Shown here piece after piece: positions 1 to 8,276 of a DNA stretch of 51,202 bases. Source of the DNA: an uncultured Pelagibacteraceae bacterium (GTDB lineage Bacteria; Pseudomonadota; Alphaproteobacteria; Pelagibacterales; Pelagibacteraceae); NCBI GenBank assembly GCA_902554315.1, contig CACDOF010000007.1:1-51202 (forward strand), written 5' to 3'. Each line of letters starts with the position of its first letter. Position 1 is the first letter of the stretch. Below the pieces are notes generated by a model, which was not told the origin of the DNA, searched no databases, and worked only from the letters and a program-made list of their open reading frames with translations. Position numbers and translations under genes: made by a program.

Positions 1-1094
1 TTCAACAAGGTTTTGGAGGCTCTTTTGAATTAGCTACTAGAATTTCAAAACATACACCAGGAAATTTAAATAGAATTTTTTATACAATATGTGGATCAAC
101 TGCAGTTGAGACAGCAATAAAAATTTCTGTCGCTTATCATAAAGCAAGAGGTGAAGGGCAGAGATTTAGGTTTGTTGGTAGAGAAAGAGCTTACCACGGA
201 ATGAATATTGGAGCTACCTCCGTTGGTGGAATGATTAATAATGTTAAAACATTTGCAAGCGTATTAATGCCGGGCGTCGTTCATATGAGACATACTCATT
301 TGCCAGAACATAAGTTTATTTCTGGACAACCTGAAACAGGGGCAGAAATTGCTGATGACCTAGAAAGAATTTGTACAAATTTTGGATCAGAAAATATTGC
401 TGCATGTATAGTTGAGCCTATTGCTGGATCAACTGGAACTCTTGTTCCTCCGAAAGGTTATTTACAAAGGTTAAGAGAGATTTGTGATAAACATGGTATA
501 CTTTTAATTTTTGATGAAGTTATTACTGGATGGGGAAGAACTGGTTCTCCTTTTGCTTCTCAAGAATATGGAGTTACTCCAGATATAATTACAATGGCTA
601 AAGCAACAACAAATGGAGTTAGCCCATTAGGTGCCGTTGCATGTAAAGAAGAAATTTATGATGCAGTAATGGATAATGCGCCAACAGGATCAATAGAATT
701 ATTCCATGGATATACATATTCAGGTATTCCAGTTTCTGTTGCAGCAGGTTTGGCAGTTCAAGACATAATAGAAAAAGATGATATTTTTAATAGAGCTAAA
801 AACTTAGCCCCATACTTCCAAGAAGGACTTATGTCATTAAGAGACATTGATGTTGTGGATAATATTAGAGGTTACGGAATGATGGGCGGAATAGATATTA
901 AAATGGATAAAAAGCCTGGAGCTGCTGGTTTTACTTGTTTTAAACATTGTTATGAAGCTGGAATTAATTTTAAAGCCACAGGTGATTGTTTAATTATTGC
1001 ACCAATGTTTATATGTGAAAAAAAACATATAGATGAAATAATAGAAAAACTAAGGACTGGAATAACAAATTATTCTAAAAGCAAAAAAAATTAA
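1..1094 (+). CDS. tpa: Omega-amino acid (taurine-type) pyruvate aminotransferase, 5' end missing
   Basis: This is a class III PLP-dependent aminotransferase. The frame is open from base 3, so the N-terminus lies outside the window. The PLP lysine sits in the IITMAKATTNG segment, preceded by the conserved LIFDEVITGWGRTG loop with the cofactor-binding Asp. The ELFHGYTYSG segment is typical of the omega-amino-acid:pyruvate (beta-alanine/taurine) subgroup. It transfers an amino group from an omega-amino acid to pyruvate, giving alanine. The alanine dehydrogenase 9 bases downstream would regenerate pyruvate, the classic pairing for taurine:pyruvate aminotransferase (Tpa), and xsc lies in the same window. 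Substrate choice (taurine, beta-alanine or another amine) cannot be read from sequence alone. I am sure of the family and moderately sure of the taurine role. Confidence 0.8.
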   Translation, partial: QQGFGGSFELATRISKHTPGNLNRIFYTICGSTAVETAIKISVAYHKARGEGQRFRFVGRERAYHGMNIGATSVGGMINNVKTFASVLMPGVVHMRHTHLPEHKFISGQPETGAEIADDLERICTNFGSENIAACIVEPIAGSTGTLVPPKGYLQRLREICDKHGILLIFDEVITGWGRTGSPFASQEYGVTPDIITMAKATTNGVSPLGAVACKEEIYDAVMDNAPTGSIELFHGYTYSGIPVSVAAGLAVQDIIEKDDIFNRAKNLAPYFQEGLMSLRDIDVVDNIRGYGMMGGIDIKMDKKPGAAGFTCFKHCYEAGINFKATGDCLIIAPMFICEKKHIDEIIEKLRTGITNYSKSKKN

Positions 1095-1103
1095 TTAATC
1101 TTT

Positions 1104-2219
1104 ATGAAAATCGGTGTTCCTAAGGAAATTAAACCGCAAGAAAATAGAATAGGCTTAACTCCTGAAAGTGTAAAAACTCTTACTTCAAATGGTCATGAAG
1201 TATTAATTGAAAATAATGGTGGATTTGAAGCTGGTTTCGATAACAACCAGTATAAATCTGCTGGAGCAAAAATTTTAGATAAAGCAGAAGATATTTTTAA
1301 TGATGCTGAATTAATTGTAAAAGTCAAAGAACCACTTTCTAGCGAAGTAAAAATGATAAAAGAAAATCAGATAGTATTTACTTATCTTCATTTAGCTGCT
1401 GCGAAAGAACTTACTAAAGGATTAATTGACTCAAAATCAGTTTGTATTGCTTATGAGACGGTCACTGACAGTAATGGAAGATTGCCTTTATTAGCTCCAA
1501 TGAGTGCTGTTGCAGGAAGAATGTCAGTTCAAGCAGGCGCTCATTGTTTGGAAAAAAACCAAAAAGGAAGAGGCTTGTTATTAGGTGGAGCTCCAGGAGT
1601 TGAACCTGGAAATGTTGTAATTTTAGGTGGTGGAGTAGTAGGAGAAAATGCAGCAATTATTGCAACAGGCATGAAAGCTAAAGTTCATATTGTAGATAAA
1701 TCACCTCAAAGATTGAAAGAATTATCCCAACAATTCGGAGATAAAATTATTCCACAACTAAGTGATGAAATAGATTTAGAAAAATTATTAGCAGATTGTG
1801 ATTTATTAGTAGGCGGAGTTTTAATTCCAGGAGCAGAAGCTCCAAAACTTATTACAAAAAATATGTTAAAAAAAATGAAGCGTGGATCAGTTATAGTTGA
1901 TGTTGCAATTGATCAGGGAGGATGTGTTGAAACAAGCAAACCTACAACTCACGCAGAACCTACGTATATTGTTGATGACATTGTTCATTATTGTGTGGCT
2001 AATATGCCAGGTGGAGTTCCAAGAACTTCAACTATAGCATTGAATAAAGCAACTTTACCATTTTTATCAAAACTAGCAAAAGAAGGTTACAGAAAAGCTT
2101 TAATGAACGATATGAATTTTATGGCTGGACTAAATGTTCACAAAGGGCAAGTAACATATAAAGCAGTAGCAGATATTTTTGGTCACGAATATTTAGAAGC
2201 ATCAAAAGTAATAAATTAA
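1104..2219 (+). CDS. ald: Alanine dehydrogenase
   Basis: This is a 371-aa cytoplasmic NAD-dependent alanine dehydrogenase (L-alanine to pyruvate plus ammonium), of usual family length. The start MKIGVPKEIKPQENRIGLTP is the family signature. A Rossmann segment (VVILGGGVVGENAA, about residues 171-184) and the later GVPRTST region match the AlaDH/PNT family. It starts 9 bases after the aminotransferase and is surely co-transcribed with it, recycling the alanine formed in transamination. Its TAA stop overlaps the stop of the convergent thioredoxin-like gene in a shared TTAA, leaving no room for a terminator between them. Confidence 0.95.
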   Translation: MKIGVPKEIKPQENRIGLTPESVKTLTSNGHEVLIENNGGFEAGFDNNQYKSAGAKILDKAEDIFNDAELIVKVKEPLSSEVKMIKENQIVFTYLHLAAAKELTKGLIDSKSVCIAYETVTDSNGRLPLLAPMSAVAGRMSVQAGAHCLEKNQKGRGLLLGGAPGVEPGNVVILGGGVVGENAAIIATGMKAKVHIVDKSPQRLKELSQQFGDKIIPQLSDEIDLEKLLADCDLLVGGVLIPGAEAPKLITKNMLKKMKRGSVIVDVAIDQGGCVETSKPTTHAEPTYIVDDIVHYCVANMPGGVPRTSTIALNKATLPFLSKLAKEGYRKALMNDMNFMAGLNVHKGQVTYKAVADIFGHEYLEASKVIN

Positions 2220-2590
2220 ATTGCTTTATTGATAATTCTATAAATATCTTCTTTTTCTACTAATCCAATTTCTCTAGCAATTTCCTTTTTTCCTTTAAAT
2301 ACAACAATTGTAGACCAATATTTTATATTTAAACTTTTAGCAATTTCTTCATATTTAGTTTGGTCATAAAATAAAAATTCAACATTTTTAAAATCTTTTA
2401 AAGCGTCCGCAAAAACTTTTGATTGCGCTTTACAGGTACCACAATATTTGTACCAGGAATTTACAACTATAGTTTTATTCTGCTTTTGTGCATTTTTAAA
2501 TTTTTCAAATGTAAAATTAGTGGTTTTTTCAAAAGAAAAAGCTTTTAGAGGCAATAATATAACGAAAATTATTATAAATTTTTTTATCAT
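2216..2590 (-). CDS. Exported thioredoxin-like protein
   Basis: This is a 124-aa protein with an N-terminal signal peptide (about residues 1-19, MIKKFIIIFVILLPLKAFS) and a thioredoxin fold in which C50 and C53 form a CGTC active site (KYCGTC). It should act as a periplasmic thiol-disulfide or reducing protein. The usual cis-Pro before the IVVF strand is replaced: the sequence reads YWSTIVVF, with Ser where Pro is expected, which is unusual for a thioredoxin. It is convergent with ald (stops overlap) and divergent from thiV. The family is clear; the partner is unknown. It could serve cytochrome c maturation or DsbD-type reduction. Confidence 0.8.
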   Translation of the reverse strand: MIKKFIIIFVILLPLKAFSFEKTTNFTFEKFKNAQKQNKTIVVNSWYKYCGTCKAQSKVFADALKDFKNVEFLFYDQTKYEEIAKSLNIKYWSTIVVFKGKKEIAREIGLVEKEDIYRIINKAI

Positions 2591-2621
2591 TGATTTTACT
2601 TAGCAAATATTTATCTTTTTT

Positions 2622-2647
2622 CTAGGCTTCTTTTGTAAGAAGCCTAG
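2622..2647. other. Perfect 11-bp inverted repeat between divergent genes
   Basis: CTAGGCTTCTT, loop TTGT, AAGAAGCCTAG. The stem is perfect. On the plus strand the T-run lies before the stem; on the minus strand an A-run follows it. It is therefore not a normal intrinsic terminator in either direction. It lies in the 5' region of both the thioredoxin-like gene and thiV, so it may be an operator or a leader hairpin. Confidence 0.5.
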
Positions 2648-2654
2648 ATTAACT

Positions 2655-2683
2655 TTGATAAGAGAGTCTTTTCTACTTATACC
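2655..2683 (+). promoter_or_regulatory. Candidate sigma-70 promoter for thiV
   Basis: TTGATA (2655-2660), 17 bases, then TATACC (2678-2683). A second -10-like TATAAT lies at 2708-2713 without a good -35. Either would give a leader of roughly 85-115 bases before the riboswitch. Chance matches are common in DNA this AT-rich, so this is only a candidate. Confidence 0.3.
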
Positions 2684-2792
2684 TATTAATACACCTGTAA
2701 GTAGTGTTATAATTGAATAATAGGTATGTAAAATTTAAATATTTCTAATATTAAAATATTTACAAAAAATTTTTTTTTGACTATTAATATTT

Positions 2793-2851
2793 AAGGGGTG
2801 CCAAATGGCTGAGATAAACCCTTAGAACCTGTCCGGTAATTCAGAAAGGGA
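2793..2851 (+). promoter_or_regulatory. TPP riboswitch (THI element), compact variant
   Basis: Hallmarks in order: GGGGTGCC (2795-2802), CTGAGA (2809-2814, the pyrimidine-binding loop), ACCC (2818-2821, pairs with GGGT to form P2), GAACCTG (2825-2831), loop TAAT (2837-2840), AGGGA (2847-2851). P3 is minimal (CC/GG with a 4-base loop). P5 (CCGG/TCAG) carries a C-A mismatch. The consensus CGU after P5 is replaced by two A's, so the pyrophosphate-side arm departs from consensus. The final AGGGA is both the end of the aptamer and the Shine-Dalgarno, ending two bases before the ATG at 2854. Control is therefore most simply at translation start, with no separate expression platform. Confidence 0.92.
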
Positions 2852-2853
2852 AA

Positions 2854-4284
2854 ATGGAACAAATAAATATATTAAGTCAATCATCGTCAGTAATGCTTAC
2901 ACTAGTTATAAGCATCGTATTTGTTGTTATTGGTTTGGTTTATTCTAAAAAATATCTTGGTTTAGATAATTATTTAGTTGCCAGTAGATCTATCGGAACT
3001 TTTTCATTAACAACTAGTTTTATTGCTTCTGCATTAGGTGCTTGGATATTGTTTGGACCAGCGTCAGCCGCTACTTGGGGAGGAATAGGAGCGGTTATAG
3101 GATATTCAATAGGTGCTGCATTCCCTCTTTTCGCATTAATTTATCTTGGAAAAAAATTTAGAAATACTTACCCAAAAGGAAAATCATTAATTGAAGTAAT
3201 AAGGCTTAGGTTTGGCTCAGATTTTTTCAAACTAGTTTTATTTTTGTCTATTTTTTATATGACTATTTTTTTGATAGCAGAGGTAACTGCAATATCAATT
3301 TTAATTAACTATATTTCGGGAACAGATCTATGGATTACTGCATCAATAATAATTGTAAGCTCTCTTATTTATACTTTGTATGGAGGTTTGAGAGCATCTA
3401 TTTTTACAGATAATATTCAATTTATAATTTTTGGATTATTGTTAATAATAGCTTTTTGGTATTTAATCTCATTTAATTCAAATGATTTTAATTTTGAATA
3501 TATTAATATTAATAAACCAAATTTACTAAGCGCAAGTTATATACCTAATTTTACAGCTGGATTAACTTTTTTTATTGCTGTAGCAGCCACAAATCTTTTT
3601 CATCAAGGTAATTGGCAAAGAGTTTATGCAGCAAAAAATGATAAAGTGTTAAAAAATAGCCTTATTATCTCTTTTATAATTATAATTCCAATTGTCTTTA
3701 TGATGGGTTTTTCAGGCTTAATTGCAGCATCTCAGAATTCTTCAATAATTCCTGATCTTGCCTTCTTTTCTTTATTGTTAAAAGATAACGCAGTTTTTTT
3801 ATCATTAATAATTGTTACATTAGCAATTTCATTGACAGTAAGCAGCATTGACACATTAGTTAATGCCATTTCAAGTTTAATTATTGTAGACGGAAATAAA
3901 GTTATAAAATTTAATGGAAATTATTTAAAATTATCTAAACAAATAATTATTATATTATCTGTGATATCATTTTTTATTGCATCAAAAGGTTTAAGTATTT
4001 TATATTTATTTTTGCTTGCTGATCTATTCTGTTGTGCGGCTGTATTAAGTGTATTTTATAGCTTCTATTCAAAGTCATTTAATGAAAAAAATGCCATTAT
4101 TTCGACTATAATTGGTTTAGTCGGTGGAATTCTATTATTTCCAAGCCCTGATTTTTCAAAATCACTTCTTGTAGGTATAATTTTTCCAACAGATTTTTTC
4201 CCAATATTAATTTCACAATCTCTATTATTTTGTTCATTTATAATAGCAACTTTTTTGCCTATATTATCTTGGAAACTAAAATGA
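2854..4284 (+). CDS. thiV: Solute:sodium symporter, thiamin-precursor transporter ThiV
   Basis: This is a 476-aa integral membrane protein of the solute:sodium symporter (SSS) family with about 12-13 hydrophobic segments. It starts immediately behind the TPP riboswitch, whose AGGGA serves as ribosome binding site. SAR11 bacteria are known to lack synthesis of the thiamin pyrimidine (HMP), and a riboswitch-controlled SSS protein, ThiV, is the proposed importer. Position and family here fit that gene. Expected substrate is HMP or a related pyrimidine, by analogy. Expression should fall when TPP is plentiful. The next gene, rseP, lies 44 bases downstream. Confidence 0.85.
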   Translation: MEQINILSQSSSVMLTLVISIVFVVIGLVYSKKYLGLDNYLVASRSIGTFSLTTSFIASALGAWILFGPASAATWGGIGAVIGYSIGAAFPLFALIYLGKKFRNTYPKGKSLIEVIRLRFGSDFFKLVLFLSIFYMTIFLIAEVTAISILINYISGTDLWITASIIIVSSLIYTLYGGLRASIFTDNIQFIIFGLLLIIAFWYLISFNSNDFNFEYININKPNLLSASYIPNFTAGLTFFIAVAATNLFHQGNWQRVYAAKNDKVLKNSLIISFIIIIPIVFMMGFSGLIAASQNSSIIPDLAFFSLLLKDNAVFLSLIIVTLAISLTVSSIDTLVNAISSLIIVDGNKVIKFNGNYLKLSKQIIIILSVISFFIASKGLSILYLFLLADLFCCAAVLSVFYSFYSKSFNEKNAIISTIIGLVGGILLFPSPDFSKSLLVGIIFPTDFFPILISQSLLFCSFIIATFLPILSWKLK

Positions 4285-4328
4285 TTGATATTTATAAGAT
4301 ATAGATATAATCAATATATTTAATATTA

Positions 4329-5438
4329 ATGCTTAGTTTTATTCTACCATTTTTAATCTTAATACTTGTCGTTGTTTTCATTCATGAATATGGCCATTAT
4401 TATTTTGCTAAAAAATATGGTGTAGGTGTAACTGATTTTTCAATAGGTTTTGGTAAAGAATTATTTGGTTGGAATGATAAATCTGGAACTAGATGGAAGA
4501 TTTGCTGGATACCCTTAGGTGGATACGTAAAGTTTTTTGGTGATAGAAATGTTTTTTCACAAGCAGATCAAGAAGAATTATTAAAAAAATATTCTAAAAA
4601 CGATCAACATAAATTATTTGTTACTAAACCTTTATATCAAAGATCTTTAATTGTTGTGGGTGGCCCACTAGCAAATTTTATTTTAGCAATAATCATTTTT
4701 TTATTTATAAATATTTTTGTTGGCAAAGATTTTACCCCCGCTGTCATTGACGAAGTTCAAAAAGATAGCCCAGCTGAAATTGCTGGATTACAAAAGAATG
4801 ATGTTATAATTGAAATTGATAATAATAAAGTGGATAGCATTCTTGAAGTTTCTAAATTAATTATGATGTCAACTTCTGATTATATTAATTTTAAAGTTTT
4901 AAGATATGATCAAGAAATCTCAATGAAAGTTAAACCTAATATAGTTGAAGCAGAAGACAATTTAGGTAACAAAATCAACAAAAGAATGGTAGGTATTAAA
5001 ATAAGTCCATATAATAATAAAGTTAATCATGTAAAGCTAGGTCCTTCAAAAGCATTAATTGAATCATTCAAAGAAGTTTATTTTGTAACAACTTCATCTC
5101 TTAAATATTTGGGATCAATTGTCAAAGGTTCTGGAGATAGCTCACAATTAGGAGGTCCAATTAGGATAGCAAAGATTTCAGGACAAGTAGCTGAATTTGG
5201 AATTCTTCCTTTTATTAGTATGATGGCTTATATTTCAATAAGCCTTGGTTTAATTAACCTTTTTCCAATACCTTTATTAGATGGTGGGCACTTAATGTTT
5301 TATGCTTTTGAAAAAATTTTAGGTCGTCCATTAAGTCAAAAAACACAGGAAGGTTTTTTTCGAATCGGAATGTTTTTATTGTTAAGTTTAATGTTTTTTG
5401 CGACATTCAATGATCTAAAAGATTTAGGCTTATTTTAA
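4329..5438 (+). CDS. rseP: Site-2 intramembrane zinc metalloprotease RseP
   Basis: This is a 369-aa inner-membrane protease of the M50/RseP family. The first membrane helix carries HEYGH (H19, E20, H23), the zinc-binding HExxH. A PDZ domain lies near residues 130-190 (QKDSPAEIAGLQKNDVI). The C-terminal part has the second metal-site motif NLFPIPLLDGGH. It cleaves anti-sigma factors or leftover signal peptides within the membrane. Length is somewhat below the 450-aa E. coli enzyme because only one PDZ domain is evident, as in many alphaproteobacteria. Followed by a weak hairpin and then the HU gene. Confidence 0.93.
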   Translation: MLSFILPFLILILVVVFIHEYGHYYFAKKYGVGVTDFSIGFGKELFGWNDKSGTRWKICWIPLGGYVKFFGDRNVFSQADQEELLKKYSKNDQHKLFVTKPLYQRSLIVVGGPLANFILAIIIFLFINIFVGKDFTPAVIDEVQKDSPAEIAGLQKNDVIIEIDNNKVDSILEVSKLIMMSTSDYINFKVLRYDQEISMKVKPNIVEAEDNLGNKINKRMVGIKISPYNNKVNHVKLGPSKALIESFKEVYFVTTSSLKYLGSIVKGSGDSSQLGGPIRIAKISGQVAEFGILPFISMMAYISISLGLINLFPIPLLDGGHLMFYAFEKILGRPLSQKTQEGFFRIGMFLLLSLMFFATFNDLKDLGLF

Positions 5439-5483
5439 AGGATTTTTTAAACCTAAAAAACCTATATAAATCAACACTTTTTT

Positions 5484-5504
5484 ATAACCATATATTGTGG
5501 TTAT
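5484..5504 (+). terminator. Possible weak terminator after rseP
   Basis: ATAACCA, loop TATATTG, TGGTTAT form a 7-bp stem, followed by TAAATTTTTAAA. The stem is AT-rich and the T-run short, so it may not terminate efficiently. Confidence 0.35.
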
Positions 5505-5588
5505 TAAATTTTTAAACACAAAAAAAAAGCTTGAATTATCAATGATTTTGTTAAGTATGAATTTATAACCTTTAAAACCGGAGCTAAA

Positions 5589-5864
5589 ATGAACAAAAAA
5601 CAATTAATTGCAAAACTAGCTGGTTCTTTAAATCAAAGTAAAGCTGATGCTGAGCGTACTTTTGATACAATTACCAACACTATTCTGGATGCATTAAAAG
5701 GTGATGATTCAGTAAAAATTGCTGGTTTTGGTACATATAAAGTGGCAAAGAGAAAAGCAAGAATTGGTCGTAATCCAAGAACAGGAGAACAAATCCAAAT
5801 TGCTGCATCTCAAAAGGTAAAATTTTTACCCGCAAAAGCACTTAAAGAAGTTTTTAATAAGTAA
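5589..5864 (+). CDS. hup: HU family DNA-binding protein
   Basis: This is a 91-aa nucleoid protein of normal HU length. It starts MNKKQLIAKLAG. The DNA-binding arm GFGTYKVAKRKARIGRNPRTGE, followed by the VKFLPAKALKE tail, is diagnostic. It bends DNA as a homodimer. A ribosome binding site (CCGGAG) lies ahead of the ATG. It stands alone, with hairpins on both sides, so it is probably its own transcription unit. Confidence 0.96.
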   Translation: MNKKQLIAKLAGSLNQSKADAERTFDTITNTILDALKGDDSVKIAGFGTYKVAKRKARIGRNPRTGEQIQIAASQKVKFLPAKALKEVFNK

Positions 5865-5873
5865 ACTTTTTTT

Positions 5874-5911
5874 AACAGCCTTTATTAAAATAAAATTTAG
5901 TAAAGGCTGTT
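5874..5911 (+). other. Stem-loop after HU
   Basis: AACAGCCTTTA and TAAAGGCTGTT make a perfect 11-bp stem around a 16-base A/T loop, starting 9 bases after the HU stop. No T-run follows directly. It may stabilise the HU mRNA 3' end or act together with the hairpin at 5915. Confidence 0.5.
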
Positions 5912-5914
5912 AGT

Positions 5915-5939
5915 CTATGCAATAACTGCATAGCTATTT
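5915..5939 (+). terminator. Intrinsic terminator after HU
   Basis: CTATGCA, loop ATAAC, TGCATAG, then CTATTTTT. A 7-bp stem with a T-run shortly after fits a modest rho-independent terminator for the HU transcript, ahead of amtB. Confidence 0.5.
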
Positions 5940-6005
5940 TTCAGAACAATCATTAGTTTTTAATTTTTTTGAAATTATAACAAATCTTTAAATAATGGAG
6001 GTGTA

Positions 6006-7307
6006 ATGTTTAAACATTCAAAAAAATTAGTTGGTCCTTTAGTTAGTTTATTTTTCTTTCTTAATATGACCAGCGTTGGTTTCGCTGAATCGACAGTTTC
6101 AGCAGAAGTAGGTTTTATATTTAATACATTTCTTTTTTTAGTTTGTGGATTTCTAGTTATGTTTATGGCAGCAGGATTTGCGATGTTAGAGTCCGGTATG
6201 GTAACTTCAAAAAGTGTATCAGTAATATGTGCTAAAAATATAGGATTATTTTCGATAGCCGGAATAATGTTTTGGCTATTTGGATATAATTTAGCTTATG
6301 GTATTCCTGAAGGTGGATACATAGGAAAATTCATTCCTTGGTCTGATGCTAGCGCAGTTGACACTGGGTATTCAGATGGATCTGATTGGTATTTTCAAAT
6401 GGTATTCTGTGCCACAACAGTATCTATTGTATCAGGAACATTAGCAGAAAGAATTAAGTTATGGCCATTCTTTTTATTTGCAGCAATTTTATCAGGAATT
6501 ATTTATCCAATAGTAATGGGTTGGCAATGGGGAGGTGGTTGGCTAGCAGCTGCCGGATTCTCAGATTTTGCTGGTTCAACTTTAGTTCACTCAACAGGTG
6601 GTGCAGCTGCCTTAGCAGGAGCTATTCTTCTTGGTCCAAGACTTGGTAGATTTACAAAAACAGGTGACGCAGCACCAGTAAAACCTTTTGCAGCTTCGTC
6701 AATACCACTTGTTACACTTGGTATTTTTGTTTTATGGTTAGGTTGGTTTGGATTTAACGGTGGATCACAATTAGCGATGGGAACAGCGGACGATGCAATT
6801 GCAGTTTCAACAATATTTATGAATACATTTTTAGCAGGTGCTGGCGGTGTAATGGCAGCAGCTATTACTACAAGATTACATTTTGGTAAAACAGATGTTA
6901 TTCAAATGTTAAACGGTTGTATTGGTGGCTTGGTAGCTATCACAGCTGAACCTTTAATGCCTTCGCCGTTAGCAGCAATTTTAATAGGTGGTGTAGGTGG
7001 AATTATAGTTGTATACGGAACTAAATTTTTATTGTCAGTTAAAATTGATGATGTGGTAGGTGCTATTCCTGCTCACTTATTTGCAGGAATTTGGGGAACA
7101 TTAGCTGTTCCAATTACAAATCCAGATACATCATTTGGTCCACAGCTTTTAGGAGTAATATCAATAAATGCATTTGTTTTTGTTACAGCTTTTATCGTTT
7201 GGGCAATTATGAAAAATACATTTGGTATTAGATTAAGCAAAGAAGCTGAAACTAAAGGTACAGATGTTACTGAAACAGGCGTGATTGCTTACGCAATAAG
7301 AGATTAA
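6006..7307 (+). CDS. amtB: Ammonium transporter Amt
   Basis: This is a 433-aa inner-membrane ammonium channel of the Amt/MEP/Rh family. A cleavable signal peptide (to about residue 27, ending VGFAES) precedes eleven expected helices. The pore twin histidines are visible in STLVHSTGGAAALAG and in PAHLFAGIWGT. The start follows a strong ribosome binding site (TGGAGGTGTAATG). No glnK gene is attached, unlike many bacteria. It is bounded upstream by the HU terminator and downstream by a strong terminator at 7341, so it is a single-gene unit. It supplies ammonium for nitrogen nutrition. Confidence 0.96.
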   Translation: MFKHSKKLVGPLVSLFFFLNMTSVGFAESTVSAEVGFIFNTFLFLVCGFLVMFMAAGFAMLESGMVTSKSVSVICAKNIGLFSIAGIMFWLFGYNLAYGIPEGGYIGKFIPWSDASAVDTGYSDGSDWYFQMVFCATTVSIVSGTLAERIKLWPFFLFAAILSGIIYPIVMGWQWGGGWLAAAGFSDFAGSTLVHSTGGAAALAGAILLGPRLGRFTKTGDAAPVKPFAASSIPLVTLGIFVLWLGWFGFNGGSQLAMGTADDAIAVSTIFMNTFLAGAGGVMAAAITTRLHFGKTDVIQMLNGCIGGLVAITAEPLMPSPLAAILIGGVGGIIVVYGTKFLLSVKIDDVVGAIPAHLFAGIWGTLAVPITNPDTSFGPQLLGVISINAFVFVTAFIVWAIMKNTFGIRLSKEAETKGTDVTETGVIAYAIRD

Positions 7308-7340
7308 AAAATTAGCTAGAGTATCTCTCTCCAGTTAGTG

Positions 7341-7370
7341 AAAAGGCCCCTTAATTGGGGCCTTTTTTTT
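7341..7370 (+). terminator. Strong intrinsic terminator after amtB (bidirectional)
   Basis: AAAAGGCCCC, loop TTAATT, GGGGCCTTTT, then more T's (8 in all). This 10-bp GC-rich stem with a T-run is the clearest terminator in the window. The A-run on the other side lets it also serve the convergent bcp gene. Confidence 0.93.
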
Positions 7371-7392
7371 AATAATGGAATATCAGTAAAAG

Positions 7393-7842
7393 TTAATAAT
7401 TTTCAATAAATTCAAGTACGTCTTTTGCGTGTCCTATAGCTTTGACATTTCGCCACTCATTTATGATATTATTTTTTTCAATTACAAAAGTACTTCTAAT
7501 TGTTCCCATGAATTCTCTGCCCATAAATTTTTTTTTTGCCCATACCTTATAACCTTTTAGAGAGATTTTTTTCTCATCTGACAATAAATCAAATTTAAGT
7601 TTAAGTTTTTTACTCCAGTTTTTGTGACTTTCTAAACTATCTTTAGATACTCCAAAGATTGTACAATCATATTTTTTAAATTTACTGAAAAGTTTATTAA
7701 AATCATTAGTTTCTATAGTACAACCGCTTGTATTGTCTTTAGGATAGAAGTATAGAACTATAAATTTTGATTTTATTTTTTTTAATTCAACTACTTTGTC
7801 TGAAGTAGACATTAATTTGAAATTAAAAGCTTTTTTTTTCAT
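7393..7842 (-). CDS. bcp: Peroxiredoxin, Bcp/PrxQ family
   Basis: This is a 149-aa cytoplasmic thiol peroxidase that reduces H2O2 and organic peroxides with thioredoxin. The peroxidatic cysteine is C41 in the YPKDNTSGCTIETNDF motif, exact for the Bcp/PrxQ group. A family-typical second cysteine at the PrxQ +5 position is absent (CTIETND); another Cys occurs in KKYDCTIF and could resolve, or it may work as a 1-Cys enzyme. Divergent from the rhodanese gene with a gap of 43 bases holding both promoters. Confidence 0.92.
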   Translation of the reverse strand: MKKKAFNFKLMSTSDKVVELKKIKSKFIVLYFYPKDNTSGCTIETNDFNKLFSKFKKYDCTIFGVSKDSLESHKNWSKKLKLKFDLLSDEKKISLKGYKVWAKKKFMGREFMGTIRSTFVIEKNNIINEWRNVKAIGHAKDVLEFIENY

Positions 7843-7885
7843 AAATATTTATAGAATTTTATATTTATTAGTGTAATAAACTTTT

Positions 7886-8272
7886 ATGACAATAAAATCA
7901 GCTAAAACTTTAGTCGCAGATGCTCTTTCAGAGGTAAAAACCATTTCTCCATCTGAAGCATTAGAGTTATCAAACAAAAATGAGTGTAATTTAATTGATA
8001 TAAGAGACGGAATTGAGTTGCTAAATTTAGGTAAAATAGAAAATTCTTTTCATATATCACGAGGATTACTAGAATTTTCCTTGCATCCTGATAGTCCTTA
8101 CGTACAAAACAGCAATTTAGATTTAAATAAAGAAATTGTTCTTTTTTGTGCTGCTGGTGGCAGATCTGCTCTTGCCGCTAAAACCCTAAAAGAAATGGGA
8201 TATAAAAAAGTCTCTCATGTTGAAGGTGGATTTGGAGAAATGTCAAACTCAGGTTTTAAAGTAGTTAAATAA
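7886..8272 (+). CDS. Rhodanese-domain protein
   Basis: This is a 128-aa single-domain rhodanese. The active-site loop is CAAGGRS with C88 as persulfide-carrying residue (LFCAAGGRSALAAKTL). The N-terminal LIDIRD and central HISRG segments are also typical. It probably moves sulfane sulfur in the cytoplasm; no signal peptide is seen. Divergent from bcp and convergent with the ABA4-like gene, with 4 bases between stops. Specific substrate not readable. Confidence 0.9.
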   Translation: MTIKSAKTLVADALSEVKTISPSEALELSNKNECNLIDIRDGIELLNLGKIENSFHISRGLLEFSLHPDSPYVQNSNLDLNKEIVLFCAAGGRSALAAKTLKEMGYKKVSHVEGGFGEMSNSGFKVVK

Positions 8273-8276
8273 ATAT

